A stretch of DNA of 46,251 nt from Loigolactobacillus bifermentans DSM 20003 (GTDB taxonomy: Bacteria; Bacillota; Bacilli; Lactobacillales; Lactobacillaceae), in NCBI RefSeq assembly GCF_001434575.1, contig NZ_AZDA01000026.1, forward strand, positions 1 to 46,251. Reading direction: 5' to 3'. Below are positions 7,330 to 14,035 of this stretch, piece by piece. The notes beneath the pieces are model-generated. The model did not search any database. It saw only the letters and a list, made by a program, of their open reading frames with translations, and was not told the DNA's origin. The stretch's first letter is position 1. Every line of letters begins with the position of its first letter. Both the position numbers and the translations under genes were made by a program.

Positions 7330-8196
7330 CTATGCGCCAACTCTCATATACTTAATACCATTACTATCCATAAAACTTTTTAGTAAGTTCATTTGTGGAA
7401 TCGTAGCCACAATTTTCAGTGTCACCGACTTAGAAACCACCTCACCGGTGTTGGTGTCCACAATGGCATTGCCTTTTGATTCTTGGTGTAGCGCTTCTTC
7501 AGCAGCTTTTGCCTCTTGTTCACGTTTACGGGCCGTTTGTTGTTCGACCTCGTTGTCAATGGCCTTCATAAGATACTCAACATCTTGGCCTTGTTTCAGT
7601 TGGTCAACCCAACCAGCCGGTTCGACTTTTTGGACCTTCGCATATTTTTCAATGGTCAAAATATCTGTGTCCAATTTGTCGCGCTTCGCTTTGATCAATT
7701 TCATAGCAGCAGCCACACCTTCAGTGACCGCCTTTTTTGAAGTGGATTTGTTTAGCCATTTCGAGTCAATCTCAATGTCATCAGGCGACACTTCATAATT
7801 TGGCGCCATCTCGATAATCAATTCTTCAACATGCTTTTGTCGCCGCTCACGTTGGTGCACAGTTAGCTCTTTTAAAGCCGTATCAAGTGGGTTGATACTT
7901 TCGGCTAGGGTTGCTTGCAGTGCTTTAATGTCGTTAGCAAACGCGTCATATGGCTCGTTATACTGCTTTTTGATTTCTTTGCGCCGGTCATCTAAGGCAT
8001 TGGATAATTTATTGAGCTTAGCCCGAATGTCCTTAGCTTCGCTTTCAGTGTCATCGGTTACCACAATGTCAGAATATCGATGTGAATAGGCTTGTACGGC
8101 CCGTTCTAGGTTTTCATAATCATGAATTTCTATTTTAGTTGGTGTGTACTCGACTGAAAATTCGGGTACTTCCAACGGTTGAATTGCGTTAGTCAT
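7330..8196 (-). CDS. DUF1351 phage protein
   Basis: A 288-residue protein of the DUF1351 type, standard at the start of the recombination module of Lactobacillales phages. It starts at an ATG behind AAAGGAGTCAGCAA. Residues 60-150 form a highly charged coiled coil (RAKLNKLSNALDDRRKEIKK). A second helical part follows, with a Lys/Glu/Gln-rich stretch near 240 and a short C-terminal globular end (TIPQMNLLKSFMDSNGIKYM). Biochemical function is not known; association with helicase, annealase and SSB-like genes suggests a DNA-metabolism scaffold. It overlaps neighbours at both ends. Confidence 0.82.
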   Translation of the reverse strand: MTNAIQPLEVPEFSVEYTPTKIEIHDYENLERAVQAYSHRYSDIVVTDDTESEAKDIRAKLNKLSNALDDRRKEIKKQYNEPYDAFANDIKALQATLAESINPLDTALKELTVHQRERRQKHVEELIIEMAPNYEVSPDDIEIDSKWLNKSTSKKAVTEGVAAAMKLIKAKRDKLDTDILTIEKYAKVQKVEPAGWVDQLKQGQDVEYLMKAIDNEVEQQTARKREQEAKAAEEALHQESKGNAIVDTNTGEVVSKSVTLKIVATIPQMNLLKSFMDSNGIKYMRVGA

Positions 8197-8302
8197 TTGC
8201 TGACTCCTTTCGATTTGTAGCTTTGTCCGCCGCGAGTAGCCGGTCAATGTCGTCTTCGGTCACTACTGGTTGTATTCCACATTGCCATACAAGTAGACCC
8301 AT
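8189..8302 (-). CDS. Short phage protein (37 aa)
   Basis: A small frame, MGLLVWQCGIQPVVTEDDID followed by RLLAADKATNRKESAND, fills the gap between the HTH gene and DUF1351 and overlaps the DUF1351 start by eight bases. The upstream ribosome site is weak. Tight packing favours a real gene or translational coupler, but with no recognised family and such a short length it stays tentative. Confidence 0.4.
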   Translation of the reverse strand: MGLLVWQCGIQPVVTEDDIDRLLAADKATNRKESAND

Positions 8303-8338
8303 TGGCTCAGGCCTGTGTGGTAGCGGCGTAGATAGTAG

Positions 8339-8899
8339 CTAGACATCCCGGACACGCTCCTTTAACGTCTTTTCTCGTAATAGCTTTTTATTGCGTTCCC
8401 ATGCCCGCATACCCTCAGCCAGCGCCTGCCGGACTTCAACATGATTGTCCCTTGCAAAAATCAGTGATGCAGGGTGTACATTCAGCTCAGCGCCGATTTT
8501 GTTCAGCGAATAGCCTTTACTGGCTAGCTGCTTGATCAAGCTGAGGTTCGGTAAGATGACAGCGCGATAGCTGTTCCTTCTGGTGCGTAGCACACCATGC
8601 TTTTTCAAAATCGTACTGATTCGAGGCGTTGACGTATGCAGGATTACGGCGGTGTCGGTTAGGTTGTGCGTCTTATAGATTTCTAAGACCTCTTCATCGA
8701 CTAGCACTGTGCGCTTGCGCCGTTTCCGCTGCTTGTCCGTCTCATGGGTTTTAGCTTTGATAGCCATGTCGGGATATAATGTTTTTCGCAGTCGGTACAG
8801 CTCAACCTCACTGACACCGCCTTTTTCGGCTAAAGACATCCCATAGTGCATTTCTAGGGCGACTAAAAAGTCCATGCCCTCTTTAGTTGCTTTGCTCAT
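8339..8899 (-). CDS. Phage protein with several helix-turn-helix segments
   Basis: The 186-residue protein is basic and contains at least two HTH-like segments: VLEIYKTHNLTDTAVILHTS with PRISTILKKHG, and LIKQLASKGYSLNKIGAELN with its recognition helix. A lysine/arginine-rich stretch (KQRKRRKR) lies at about residue 58. This suggests a site-specific DNA-binding or terminase-small-subunit-like fold, but its early-operon place argues for regulation of phage transcription or replication. The start follows AGGAGTGCGGTT and overlaps the upstream stop as ATGA. I know no named family. Confidence 0.6.
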   Translation of the reverse strand: MSKATKEGMDFLVALEMHYGMSLAEKGGVSEVELYRLRKTLYPDMAIKAKTHETDKQRKRRKRTVLVDEEVLEIYKTHNLTDTAVILHTSTPRISTILKKHGVLRTRRNSYRAVILPNLSLIKQLASKGYSLNKIGAELNVHPASLIFARDNHVEVRQALAEGMRAWERNKKLLREKTLKERVRDV

Positions 8900-9153
8900 A
8901 ACCGCACTCCTGTGGTACCATATTGGTGAATAATGATTTTGTTTTGGTCGCTAGGTGTGCCGGCACTTAGCGGCTTTTTTGGTGGTCCATAAAGCAAACG
9001 TAGTCGCTTTAGTTCGCTATCCACATGCTTGATAGCTGGTAGCACATCAGCTGTGTGTTTATGGGCGATACGGTCAAAAGTCCAGGCGTTGCGTTGTTTA
9101 AAAAGTAAGATCATACGGCGCTCGATTTGGTCAGTTGGTAGTAGTGTCTTCAT
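8896..9153 (-). CDS. Phage early protein, unknown function (85 aa)
   Basis: A small basic protein beginning MKTLLPTDQIERRMILLF. The start ATG at 9153 has AAAGGAGG eight bases ahead; a GTG nine bases further up would lie inside that ribosome site and is unlikely. Helical pattern, many Arg/Lys residues and PPKK near the end suggest nucleic-acid contact, but no family is recognised. It overlaps the next gene (ATGA) and the upstream one by about 20 bases. Confidence 0.55.
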   Translation of the reverse strand: MKTLLPTDQIERRMILLFKQRNAWTFDRIAHKHTADVLPAIKHVDSELKRLRLLYGPPKKPLSAGTPSDQNKIIIHQYGTTGVRL

Positions 9154-9340
9154 CGGTCTCACCTCCTTTCAACGGTTTTGATTCACTCAAAATTAAATTG
9201 ATGATATGCGTGTAGGCCTCAGCTTTACCCTGCCGGATATATTCCCGATTTGCCGACATCGACTTGTGATCAGACGTGATAGCTTCTTGTTCGGTTAGTA
9301 GTTGGCGGGCCAACTTAACTCCATCAATTGCTAGTGTCAT
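9131..9340 (-). CDS. Phage early protein, unknown function (69 aa)
   Basis: Begins MTLAIDGVKLARQLLTEQEA behind AAGGAGGTGAGGAAA. Predominantly helical, ending in a polar Asp/Thr-rich tail (GGETDEDTTTN). The gene overlaps both neighbours, and repeated use of GGAGGTGA-type ribosome sites binds it to the same operon as the genes on either side. No family recognised. Confidence 0.55.
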   Translation of the reverse strand: MTLAIDGVKLARQLLTEQEAITSDHKSMSANREYIRQGKAEAYTHIINLILSESKPLKGGETDEDTTTN

Positions 9341-9662
9341 TTTCCTCACCTCCTTTCAAGTTTTTAAGGGTCTTGATAGCCTCTTTCCAGGCTTTAGCAC
9401 GCCCGGCCATCTCATCTTTGCACCAGCCGCCCCGTGCCCAGTTTTCAAGATTCTCAAGTTGGAATTCGAGCATATCGAGTGTTTCTTTATACTCAATTTC
9501 GACTTGCCTTTTTGCCAGTACGCATAAAATAACCGTTTGACACTCAATCGTTTCACCCTCAGACTCCGCACCTAAAACGGTACAGGTGTCGATAAGGCGA
9601 ATAGCTTCCTGTTGCTGGTCTAGAATTGCTTTAATAAAGGTAAAAGTTCCGATTTTAGTCAT
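9324..9662 (-). CDS. Phage early protein, unknown function (112 aa)
   Basis: Starts MTKIGTFTFIKAILDQQQEA behind GAAAGGAGGTGAAACGC; an in-frame upstream extension has no ribosome site. The first half has a few cysteines (IDTCTV, ETIECQTVILCVL) without a clear zinc spacing. The second half is helical with a Trp/Lys-rich segment (LENWARGGWCKDEM). Function unknown. It overlaps the membrane-peptide gene upstream by eight bases. Confidence 0.55.
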   Translation of the reverse strand: MTKIGTFTFIKAILDQQQEAIRLIDTCTVLGAESEGETIECQTVILCVLAKRQVEIEYKETLDMLEFQLENLENWARGGWCKDEMAGRAKAWKEAIKTLKNLKGGEENDTSN

Positions 9663-9786
9663 GCGTTTCACCTCCTTTCTTATTAAAGAATTCCTCTCTA
9701 ACCTCTCTGACAAATTCTTTAAAAAGTTCCCAGCCGATAATGACCAGGCCTGCTTTAAACGACCATAGTAAAATGGTTGCTACCAT
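9655..9786 (-). CDS. Small single-span membrane peptide (43 aa)
   Basis: The frame starts MVATILLWSFKAGLVIIGWE and ends in a charged helix (FKEFVREVREEFFNKKGG). One hydrophobic segment of about 18 residues followed by a basic-acidic tail implies an inner-membrane peptide with a cytoplasmic C-terminus. Ribosome site: GAAAGGATGG ahead of the ATG; the leader carries an 18-base word repeated before the integrase gene (16413-16430). Small membrane peptides are common in phage early operons, but no family is identified. Confidence 0.5.
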   Translation of the reverse strand: MVATILLWSFKAGLVIIGWELFKEFVREVREEFFNKKGGETHD

Positions 9787-9796
9787 AAATATCCAT

Positions 9797-9814
9797 CCTT
9801 TCACGCCCCGCCAG
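9797..9814 (+). repeat. 18-bp word shared with the integrase leader, copy 1
   Basis: CCTTTCACGCCCCGCCAG occurs here and again, identical and in the same orientation, at 16413-16430. Here it is the leader of the 43-aa membrane peptide read on the minus strand. Confidence 0.75.
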
Positions 9815-9817
9815 AGA

Positions 9818-10117
9818 CTAACTGTGATAGATTTGATTTTCTGAGATCCATTTAAGGACCGCCCGACGACTAAAACGCGGCTTGCCTTCGCCCGGCATAA
9901 TCGGAAAGCCCGGCAGGTACATGTACCGGTCAACAACGCCAGGGTCAGAAAGGCCGAAAACCTCTTTGGCTAGCTCGCGCTTGTTGAGCACATCCACTTT
10001 GGTTTGCTGCTGCTTAAGCTCTTGCTGGACAATGCCCTTAACGGACTTCAGCAGCGGCTTAGCGATGATTTCAGCCAGGACACGCATTGAGCTAGCGCCT
10101 AATTTGATTTCGTCCAT
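9818..10117 (-). CDS. MerR/excisionase-type HTH phage protein
   Basis: The 99-residue protein has a helical N-terminus and a winged-helix-like C-terminus: LNKRELAKEVFGLSDPGVVDRY, then LPGFPIMPGEGKPRFSRRAV, then LKWISENQ. A helix-turn-helix, a P-G-FP turn, a basic wing and a closing W-I helix are typical of DUF771/excisionase-type small phage DNA-binding proteins. It could be the excisionase partner of the integrase, though it is far from it, or an early regulator. The start is behind AAAGGAGGTGTGATCT. Confidence 0.6.
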   Translation of the reverse strand: MDEIKLGASSMRVLAEIIAKPLLKSVKGIVQQELKQQQTKVDVLNKRELAKEVFGLSDPGVVDRYMYLPGFPIMPGEGKPRFSRRAVLKWISENQIYHS

Positions 10118-10120
10118 AGA

Positions 10121-10324
10121 TCACACCTCCTTTCCGTGGTCCTCAATTTCAGCATTCTCAATGCCGTATTCGATAAATTTATTGATGATTGCCGTAACGG
10201 TCTGACCCGTCTCGGCTTTGATGTCCATGAGGTACTGGTAATTTTGAGCATCAATGCTGATTAACCGTGATACACGTGCCTCGCGCGGCTGTTGCTTCTC
10301 AATTACTAAGCGCGGCTTTGCCAT
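10121..10324 (-). CDS. Ribbon-helix-helix (Arc-like) DNA-binding protein
   Basis: The 67-residue protein fits the ribbon-helix-helix pattern: a beta strand (ARVSRLISID), then helix 1 (AQNYQYLMDIKAETG), a turn, and helix 2 (TVTAIINKFIEYGIENA). Such dimers bind short palindromes and repress phage or plasmid promoters. It is the first gene of the long leftward early block, and a TTGAG-CTCAA inverted repeat lies 26 bases upstream of its start between it and a divergent gene, so autoregulation is plausible. Start behind AAAGGAAGCGATACCA. Confidence 0.7.
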   Translation of the reverse strand: MAKPRLVIEKQQPREARVSRLISIDAQNYQYLMDIKAETGQTVTAIINKFIEYGIENAEIEDHGKEV

Positions 10325-10349
10325 TGGTATCGCTTCCTTTCTGATATAC

Positions 10350-10363
10350 TTGAGCTATCTCAA
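10350..10363. promoter_or_regulatory. Candidate RHH operator between divergent genes
   Basis: TTGAG ctat CTCAA lies in the 58-base gap between the ribbon-helix-helix gene and the divergent zinc-ribbon gene. Position and symmetry suggest an operator; arms are only five bases, so chance is possible. Confidence 0.3.
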
Positions 10364-10382
10364 CTAAAGGTGGTGAAAGATA

Positions 10383-10592
10383 TTGACTAAATTCAAATTT
10401 AACGACAAGGGTATGGACGATTTCATGAAAAAGGTCCAAAAAGAAGTAAAAGAGACAGCCCTAAATGCTTCTTATGACTATACTTGTCCGAATTGTGGTA
10501 CTACATTCAAGGCGAAAGTCGGCGAAAACATTTGTCCTTCTTGTAGTACAAAAATCGATCTAGAACCAGATTCATCTTGGGATAAGCTCTAA
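10383..10592 (+). CDS. Zinc-ribbon protein encoded against the early operon (69 aa)
   Basis: The frame begins at TTG seven bases after GGTGGTG and is followed by a hairpin terminator. The product starts MTKFKFNDKGMDDFMKKVQK and has CPNCGTTF and CPSCSTKI, a clean four-cysteine zinc ribbon with the two knuckles 16 residues apart. It is the only plus-strand gene inside the leftward early region, so it must have its own promoter and may be expressed in the prophage state. Partner and function unknown. Confidence 0.65.
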   Translation: MTKFKFNDKGMDDFMKKVQKEVKETALNASYDYTCPNCGTTFKAKVGENICPSCSTKIDLEPDSSWDKL

Positions 10593-10599
10593 CATTCGA

Positions 10600-10633
10600 G
10601 AAAGCCAGCTTACTTTTATGAGTTGGCTTTTTC
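10600..10633 (+). terminator. Terminator after the zinc-ribbon gene
   Basis: AAAGCCA and TGGCTTT arms enclose a 16-base loop, followed by TTTTTCTT on the plus strand. It overlaps the end of the minus-strand 36-codon gene. Confidence 0.7.
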
Positions 10634-10726
10634 TTGTAAATCAAGTAACAGTTGTAATTTTTGGATTGCTTCATCAAGTTCTGAAGTATCAACACTTACA
10701 CGGACTGTGATACTAGGTTCTTCCAT
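10616..10726 (-). CDS. Short acidic helical phage protein (36 aa)
   Basis: A strong ribosome site (GAGAGGAGGG) precedes MEEPSITVRVSVDTSELDEA, then IQKLQLLLDLQEKANS and a stop. Strand-then-helix pattern with leucine spacing compatible with dimerisation. Comparable peptides occur between the antirepressor and early genes of lactobacillus phages; function unknown. Its stop codon lies within the opposing terminator. Confidence 0.55.
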   Translation of the reverse strand: MEEPSITVRVSVDTSELDEAIQKLQLLLDLQEKANS

Positions 10727-10741
10727 CAGAATCCCTCCTCT

Positions 10742-10825
10742 CTAGTCATTGCGCATTTTAAAAAGCAAAGCTAGCGTTAATAGATTGACCAGTAAAACCA
10801 ATCCACATAAAATTACTGTTGCCAA
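10742..10825 (-). CDS. Mini membrane peptide (27 aa)
   Basis: TTG start behind AGGAGGTGACCACA; product MATVILCGLVLLVNLLTLAL then LFKMRND. It is almost entirely one hydrophobic helix with a short basic end, so an inner-membrane peptide is likely. Good ribosome site but very short; not recognised. Confidence 0.45.
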   Translation of the reverse strand: MATVILCGLVLLVNLLTLALLFKMRND

Positions 10826-10855
10826 TGTGGTCACCTCCTAACTTGTTTTGCTCAT

Positions 10856-11650
10856 CTAAGACACCGCCTTTTGAATCGCCTGGTAGCCTTTTTCAAAGTA
10901 AAGCCATTGAGGTACTTCCTTATCGCTGTGCTGCGACTTGCTATTTGACCAACGACCAAATTCGTTTTGACCTGGTTGTTCAGTTTTTAGTCCTAAGCTA
11001 TTAGCAATTCGGCCAACCTTATTAGCGGTAATACCTAACTTACTGCCAATTTCAGTAGCCGAATATTCTTTTTGCTTCATGACTGGAATAGTCATCTCAC
11101 CAGTTAATTCTTTAGCGGCCGATGCTAGTAGCGTTTGGCTTGATGTCTCAGATTCGGTGGCCATAGCGATTTTGTAAAGCAAATTGGCCTTACGAGTAGC
11201 TGCATTCTTTTCCATAATTTCAAGCCGCTTGCCTGCAACTAATGCTGGCTGATTCTCACGGATTGCCTGGCGTTGATTGAAATAGTTATCAACCAACTGG
11301 TCATAAACTTCCCACGCTTTATCATCTTCAAGAATCTTTAAGAGTTTGGAATAGCCACGTTCAGATAAGATATAGACGTGTTCCGTTCGGTTACTACCGA
11401 TTAATCCATTTTGCTCAGCAAATTCTCTAAGTTCATCAGAAGAACTTAGAAGATCAATTACATCAACACCATCTTTAAATCGACGACGATTCTGATTAAT
11501 CAGTTTGTTGATGTATCGAACATCCTTGCTATGGATTTGAGCAATATCCTTAGCTGTCATCGCTTTTTTGTCTTCACCAAATCCGCCTTCAATACCGGTG
11601 AATTCAATTTGGCCGATTTTTTCACGGCCTATCACTTTAAGATTGTTCAT
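10856..11650 (-). CDS. ORF6N-domain phage antirepressor
   Basis: The 264-residue protein starts with a clear ORF6N domain: IGREKIGQIEFTGIEGGFGE, then AMTAKDIAQIHSKDVRYINKL, then NRRRFKDGVDVIDLL. The central part (YILSERGYSKLLKILEDDKAWEVY) is the usual antirepressor continuation. The C-terminal 80 residues hold a winged-helix-like segment (YSATEIGSKLGITANKVGRI). Such proteins relieve CI-type repression or bind DNA to favour lytic growth. It is the second gene leftward of the switch, behind the Cro-like gene, with start after GAGGAGGAACC. Confidence 0.9.
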   Translation of the reverse strand: MNNLKVIGREKIGQIEFTGIEGGFGEDKKAMTAKDIAQIHSKDVRYINKLINQNRRRFKDGVDVIDLLSSSDELREFAEQNGLIGSNRTEHVYILSERGYSKLLKILEDDKAWEVYDQLVDNYFNQRQAIRENQPALVAGKRLEIMEKNAATRKANLLYKIAMATESETSSQTLLASAAKELTGEMTIPVMKQKEYSATEIGSKLGITANKVGRIANSLGLKTEQPGQNEFGRWSNSKSQHSDKEVPQWLYFEKGYQAIQKAVS

Positions 11651-11668
11651 ATATGGTTCCTCCTCTTT

Positions 11669-11884
11669 CTATAAGCCGTACTTTTCATAGAGATATTCGT
11701 AAATCTCTGTGACTAACGTTTCGGCACCTTTGGTAGTCATTCGCTTATTGAGTGATAAATTAACGAATGTTGCTGATTTGCCGAAACGCTTGGCTAAACT
11801 GCCTTGTGTTTCAAAAGATCTATGATTCGCTAACCAGCCCTTAATGGCTTCGGCCTTGTTATTTGTTTCTGTGTGGACAAACAT
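11669..11884 (-). CDS. Cro-like repressor (71 aa)
   Basis: First gene leftward of the switch. The 71-residue protein contains a helix-turn-helix: FETQGSLAKRFGKSATFVNL, then SLNKRMTTKG. It faces the CI-like gene across a region with two matching operators, as cro and cI do in siphophages. It probably represses the lysogeny promoter once induced. Start behind AAAGGAGACGAAATT. Assignment rests on size, HTH and position. Confidence 0.72.
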   Translation of the reverse strand: MFVHTETNNKAEAIKGWLANHRSFETQGSLAKRFGKSATFVNLSLNKRMTTKGAETLVTEIYEYLYEKYGL

Positions 11885-11935
11885 AATTTCGTCTCCTTTC
11901 TTGTTTATATTTATTAAGAAAAATATTGCTTAATT

Positions 11936-11951
11936 GTATTCAATGGTATAC
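11936..11951. promoter_or_regulatory. Operator 1 of the prophage switch
   Basis: GTATTCAATGGTATAC, near-palindromic and flanked by ATT and AATT; extended arms AATTGTAT and ATACAATT. It lies about 50 bases upstream of the Cro-like start. Confidence 0.65.
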
Positions 11952-12065
11952 AATTATTACATAGTTAAATAAGCAAACAATTTCTTATCTATCGCCCGCC
12001 AAGTTGATTTATAAGTGATTTTTATTTGCTCTATTTCTTAATAACTTTTCTTAACAAAGATAATT

Positions 12066-12081
12066 GTATTCCATTGAATAC
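12066..12081. promoter_or_regulatory. Operator 2 of the prophage switch
   Basis: GTATTCCATTGAATAC, with perfect six-base arms. Its reverse complement matches operator 1 at 15 of 16 positions. It lies 66 bases upstream of the CI-like start. Confidence 0.65.
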
Positions 12082-12146
12082 TAAATATCAACTATTTTAT
12101 TCTATTAAATACAATTTCTTTTTAAGTATCTATGGAGATGCCTATT

Positions 12147-12455
12147 ATGACAACATTTGACCGCATAAATGAATTAGCAAAAAAACAGGGATTGAGTCTG
12201 CGATCACTTGCTCAAAAATCCGGATTAGGTGAAACTACAATTTATGGGTGGAAAAATAGAACGCCAGATTCATCTAAACTTGAATCAGTTGCTAAAACAT
12301 TGAACGTCACGGTCGATTATCTTTTGGGTAATAAGGAGAACGACAATCCTAAACAAGTCGATATTGAGGACAAGCACGTAATCATGACTTATCAGGGCAG
12401 ACCCATTCCTGAAGAGGACATGGAAATTATTAAACGATTGCTGCGGGGTAAGTAG
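12147..12455 (+). CDS. CI-like XRE-family repressor
   Basis: The 102-residue repressor has a classic XRE helix-turn-helix over residues 1-60: INELAKKQGLSLRSLAQKSG, then LGETTIYGWKNRTPDSSKLE and LNVTVDYLLG. The rest is a short acidic tail ending EEDMEIIKRLLRGK; no LexA-type peptidase domain is present. It should hold the prophage silent through the operators upstream. The metallopeptidase gene directly after it suggests induction by cleavage in trans rather than RecA self-cleavage. The ATG at 12147 has GGAG nine bases ahead; in-frame ATGs at 12132 and 12138 overlap that site. Confidence 0.85.
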   Translation: MTTFDRINELAKKQGLSLRSLAQKSGLGETTIYGWKNRTPDSSKLESVAKTLNVTVDYLLGNKENDNPKQVDIEDKHVIMTYQGRPIPEEDMEIIKRLLRGK

Positions 12456-12866
12456 ATGGATGATGTTATAACCTATCTTTTAAATTTAGCATTTGAAAAT
12501 AAAATTGCCTATGAATTAACAAGTGAATTAAGCCCATATACACCTTCACTTGCTGATTCCGAATCTCGAAAAGTAATCATCAATTTAAATTGGCATAACA
12601 AAAAAGAGCTACCTTTTCAGATAGCTCATGAAATCAGCCATTTATTAAACGGCGACGAGGGAATATCGTATTACAGTAGCTTCAGTAATAAATCGAAATA
12701 TGAATGCGGTGCTAACGTTACCGCAATTGATTTACTCATAAAATATTATGAAGACAATTTTATTTTCAATGAAATAAATCCAGTGCAATTCATGGAATGT
12801 TTTGGTATTCCCATAAATTTAGAATATCAAGTTACAGATTGTATTAACGAAACATTCGGCATATAA
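12456..12866 (+). CDS. ImmA/IrrE-type metallopeptidase
   Basis: The 136-residue protein carries the zinc peptidase motif FQIAHEISHLL (HExxH) at about residues 56-60 and a downstream KYECGAN supplying the third ligand. ImmA/IrrE proteases cleave partner repressors to induce mobile elements, as ImmA does to ImmR in ICEBs1. It begins immediately after the CI-like stop (TAGATG), so both are co-translated and probably form the induction pair. At 136 residues it is the short phage form. Confidence 0.85.
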   Translation: MDDVITYLLNLAFENKIAYELTSELSPYTPSLADSESRKVIINLNWHNKKELPFQIAHEISHLLNGDEGISYYSSFSNKSKYECGANVTAIDLLIKYYEDNFIFNEINPVQFMECFGIPINLEYQVTDCINETFGI

Positions 12867-12902
12867 AAAAGCCCCTCATTCGCCGGTAACGAATAAGAGG
12901 CT
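12865..12902 (-). terminator. Minus-strand-oriented hairpin after the ImmA gene
   Basis: On the minus strand AGCCTCTTATTCG pairs with CGAATGAGGGGCT, using two G-U pairs, and is followed by TTTTTTATA. On the plus strand the same positions are C-A mismatches and no T-tract follows. It therefore looks like a terminator for transcripts antisense to the lysogeny genes. Confidence 0.6.
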
Positions 12903-12906
12903 GACT

Positions 12907-12945
12907 CCATATGTGAAGTTTACAAAAATATCTTATCACATTTGG
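12907..12945 (+). promoter_or_regulatory. Inverted repeat ending in the Shine-Dalgarno sequence, copy 1
   Basis: CCA-T-ATGTGA (12907-12916) pairs with TCACAT-T-TGG (12936-12945) around a 19-base AT-rich loop. The last two G are the first bases of the GGAGG ribosome site of the gene at 12956. Similar elements with different arms precede 14036 and 14817. Confidence 0.55.
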
Positions 12946-12955
12946 AGGACGTATT

Positions 12956-13927
12956 ATGGATTGGGAGTATTTATTATCATGGACTTTTTTCTTAGGGTCA
13001 TTAGTGCTTATAGCTTGTGTCATAATTGCAGTTATTATTAAAGTTCGAAAGAAAAATAGCAAACCGTGGTGGATTGCTTGCGCTATCCTTTTTGGTATTA
13101 GTGCTGTGTCACTAGTCGTGGGTATGTCTATGGAATATCGTAAGGAACGTCGCGAGGCACAAAATTTCGTTAAAGTGAATGATACAGTTATCAAGCCTCT
13201 CAAAAATAGCACTTACAAAATCAACGTCAAAACTAAAACTAACGCCATTGTAACGATTAAAGACTCAGATGGTACCAATCGAATGGACAAACAAAAAGCA
13301 GTTGATGGCAAAGTACAGATCACCGGTCCTTTCATAGATGATCACATGACCATCGTTTCTAACTACAATGGCTCTATCGCTAAAGTAGGCGTAAGTTTCA
13401 CTAAAACAAAAGCTCAACGCGAAGCTGATTCTGAAAGTAAGGCTAAAGAAAAGTCAGAAAGCTTAGCAGAATCTCGATCTGAAAGTGCAGCTGATTCCGA
13501 ATCTGTTAGTCAAGAAAAAGCAGAGAGTAAGGCTTCAGAAAGTAAAGCCAAAGCTGAAGAAGCAAAAAAATATGATCCTAGTAATTATCAATCTGCATCA
13601 TACGATCAACTGGCTCGTAACCCTGACGATTTCGAAAATAAAAAAGTACAATTTAGTGGTCAAGTCATGCAGGTTCAAAATGACACTAGCGTCACCACCC
13701 TACTTGTTATGGAAAACGATGATTCCGACTCACTCATAATGGTATACGTTGATGACGATGATATGCCATCACATGGAAAGATTCTCGAAGATGATGAAGT
13801 TACCATCTACGGAACTGGTAGTGGTACACAAAAATATGAAACCACGATGGGCAATGACAATGAGGTTCCTTTAATCATGACAGATAGAACTGTTACAGAT
13901 AACGGCAAATCATCTAATGCCTATTAA
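12956..13927 (+). CDS. Prophage membrane protein with OB-like C-terminal domain
   Basis: The 323-residue protein has two membrane spans (about residues 8-30 and 40-58), then a beta-rich segment (TVIKPLKNSTYKINVKTKTN). A long Ser/Glu/Lys/Ala-rich low-complexity coil lies at about 155-205. The C-terminal domain of about 110 residues (NPDDFENKKVQFSGQVMQVQ, LIMVYVDDDD, LEDDEVTIYG) reads like an OB fold. Most of it would be outside the cell. Lysogeny-cargo position suggests expression in the lysogen and a role in superinfection exclusion or envelope change, which is inference. GGAGG lies seven bases before the ATG. Confidence 0.65.
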   Translation: MDWEYLLSWTFFLGSLVLIACVIIAVIIKVRKKNSKPWWIACAILFGISAVSLVVGMSMEYRKERREAQNFVKVNDTVIKPLKNSTYKINVKTKTNAIVTIKDSDGTNRMDKQKAVDGKVQITGPFIDDHMTIVSNYNGSIAKVGVSFTKTKAQREADSESKAKEKSESLAESRSESAADSESVSQEKAESKASESKAKAEEAKKYDPSNYQSASYDQLARNPDDFENKKVQFSGQVMQVQNDTSVTTLLVMENDDSDSLIMVYVDDDDMPSHGKILEDDEVTIYGTGSGTQKYETTMGNDNEVPLIMTDRTVTDNGKSSNAY

Positions 13928-13940
13928 TCAAACCAAATAA

Positions 13941-13974
13941 AAATAGCCCCATCCCACTGCAATGAGATAGAGCC
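13941..13974 (-). terminator. Minus-strand-oriented hairpin after the OB-like membrane gene
   Basis: On the minus strand GGCTCTATCTCAT pairs with GTGGGATGGGGCT through several G-U pairs, then ATTTTTATTT follows. On the plus strand those positions are C-A mismatches. Same orientation as the hairpins at 12865 and 14733. Confidence 0.5.
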
Positions 13975-13979
13975 AATAC

Positions 13980-14021
13980 CTAAGCATGTAAACCTTCACA
14001 AAAATATTTTACCATACTTGG
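13980..14021 (+). promoter_or_regulatory. Inverted repeat ending in the Shine-Dalgarno sequence, copy 2
   Basis: CTAAG-C-ATG-TAAA pairs with TTTA-c-CAT-A-CTTGG, with one mismatch, one bulge and a T-G pair; the loop is CCTTCACAAAAATAT. The 3' arm runs into GGAGGACG, the ribosome site of the lipoprotein gene at 14036. Loop and flank resemble copy 1 while the arms differ. Confidence 0.5.
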
Positions 14022-14035
14022 AGGACGTATTTATT

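Larger units (their letters stand above)
11885..12146. promoter_or_regulatory. Divergent promoter/operator region of the lysogeny switch
   Basis: This AT-rich 262-base gap separates Cro-like (left) and CI-like (right) genes. It holds two 16-base operators matching 15 of 16 in opposite orientation, plus a half-site AAATACAATTT near 12108. A possible rightward promoter is TTGAAT (12075-12080) with TATTCT 18 bases later; its -35 lies in operator 2, so bound repressor would control it. A leftward promoter must also be here but I cannot pick hexamers confidently. Confidence 0.65.

Noticed and set aside
7448-7798. 116-codon plus-strand frame
   Set aside because: Antisense to DUF1351, a recognised gene; no ribosome site.
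12844-13212. 122-codon minus-strand frame
   Set aside because: Antisense to the membrane protein gene at 12956 and to the hairpin region; no ribosome site or family.
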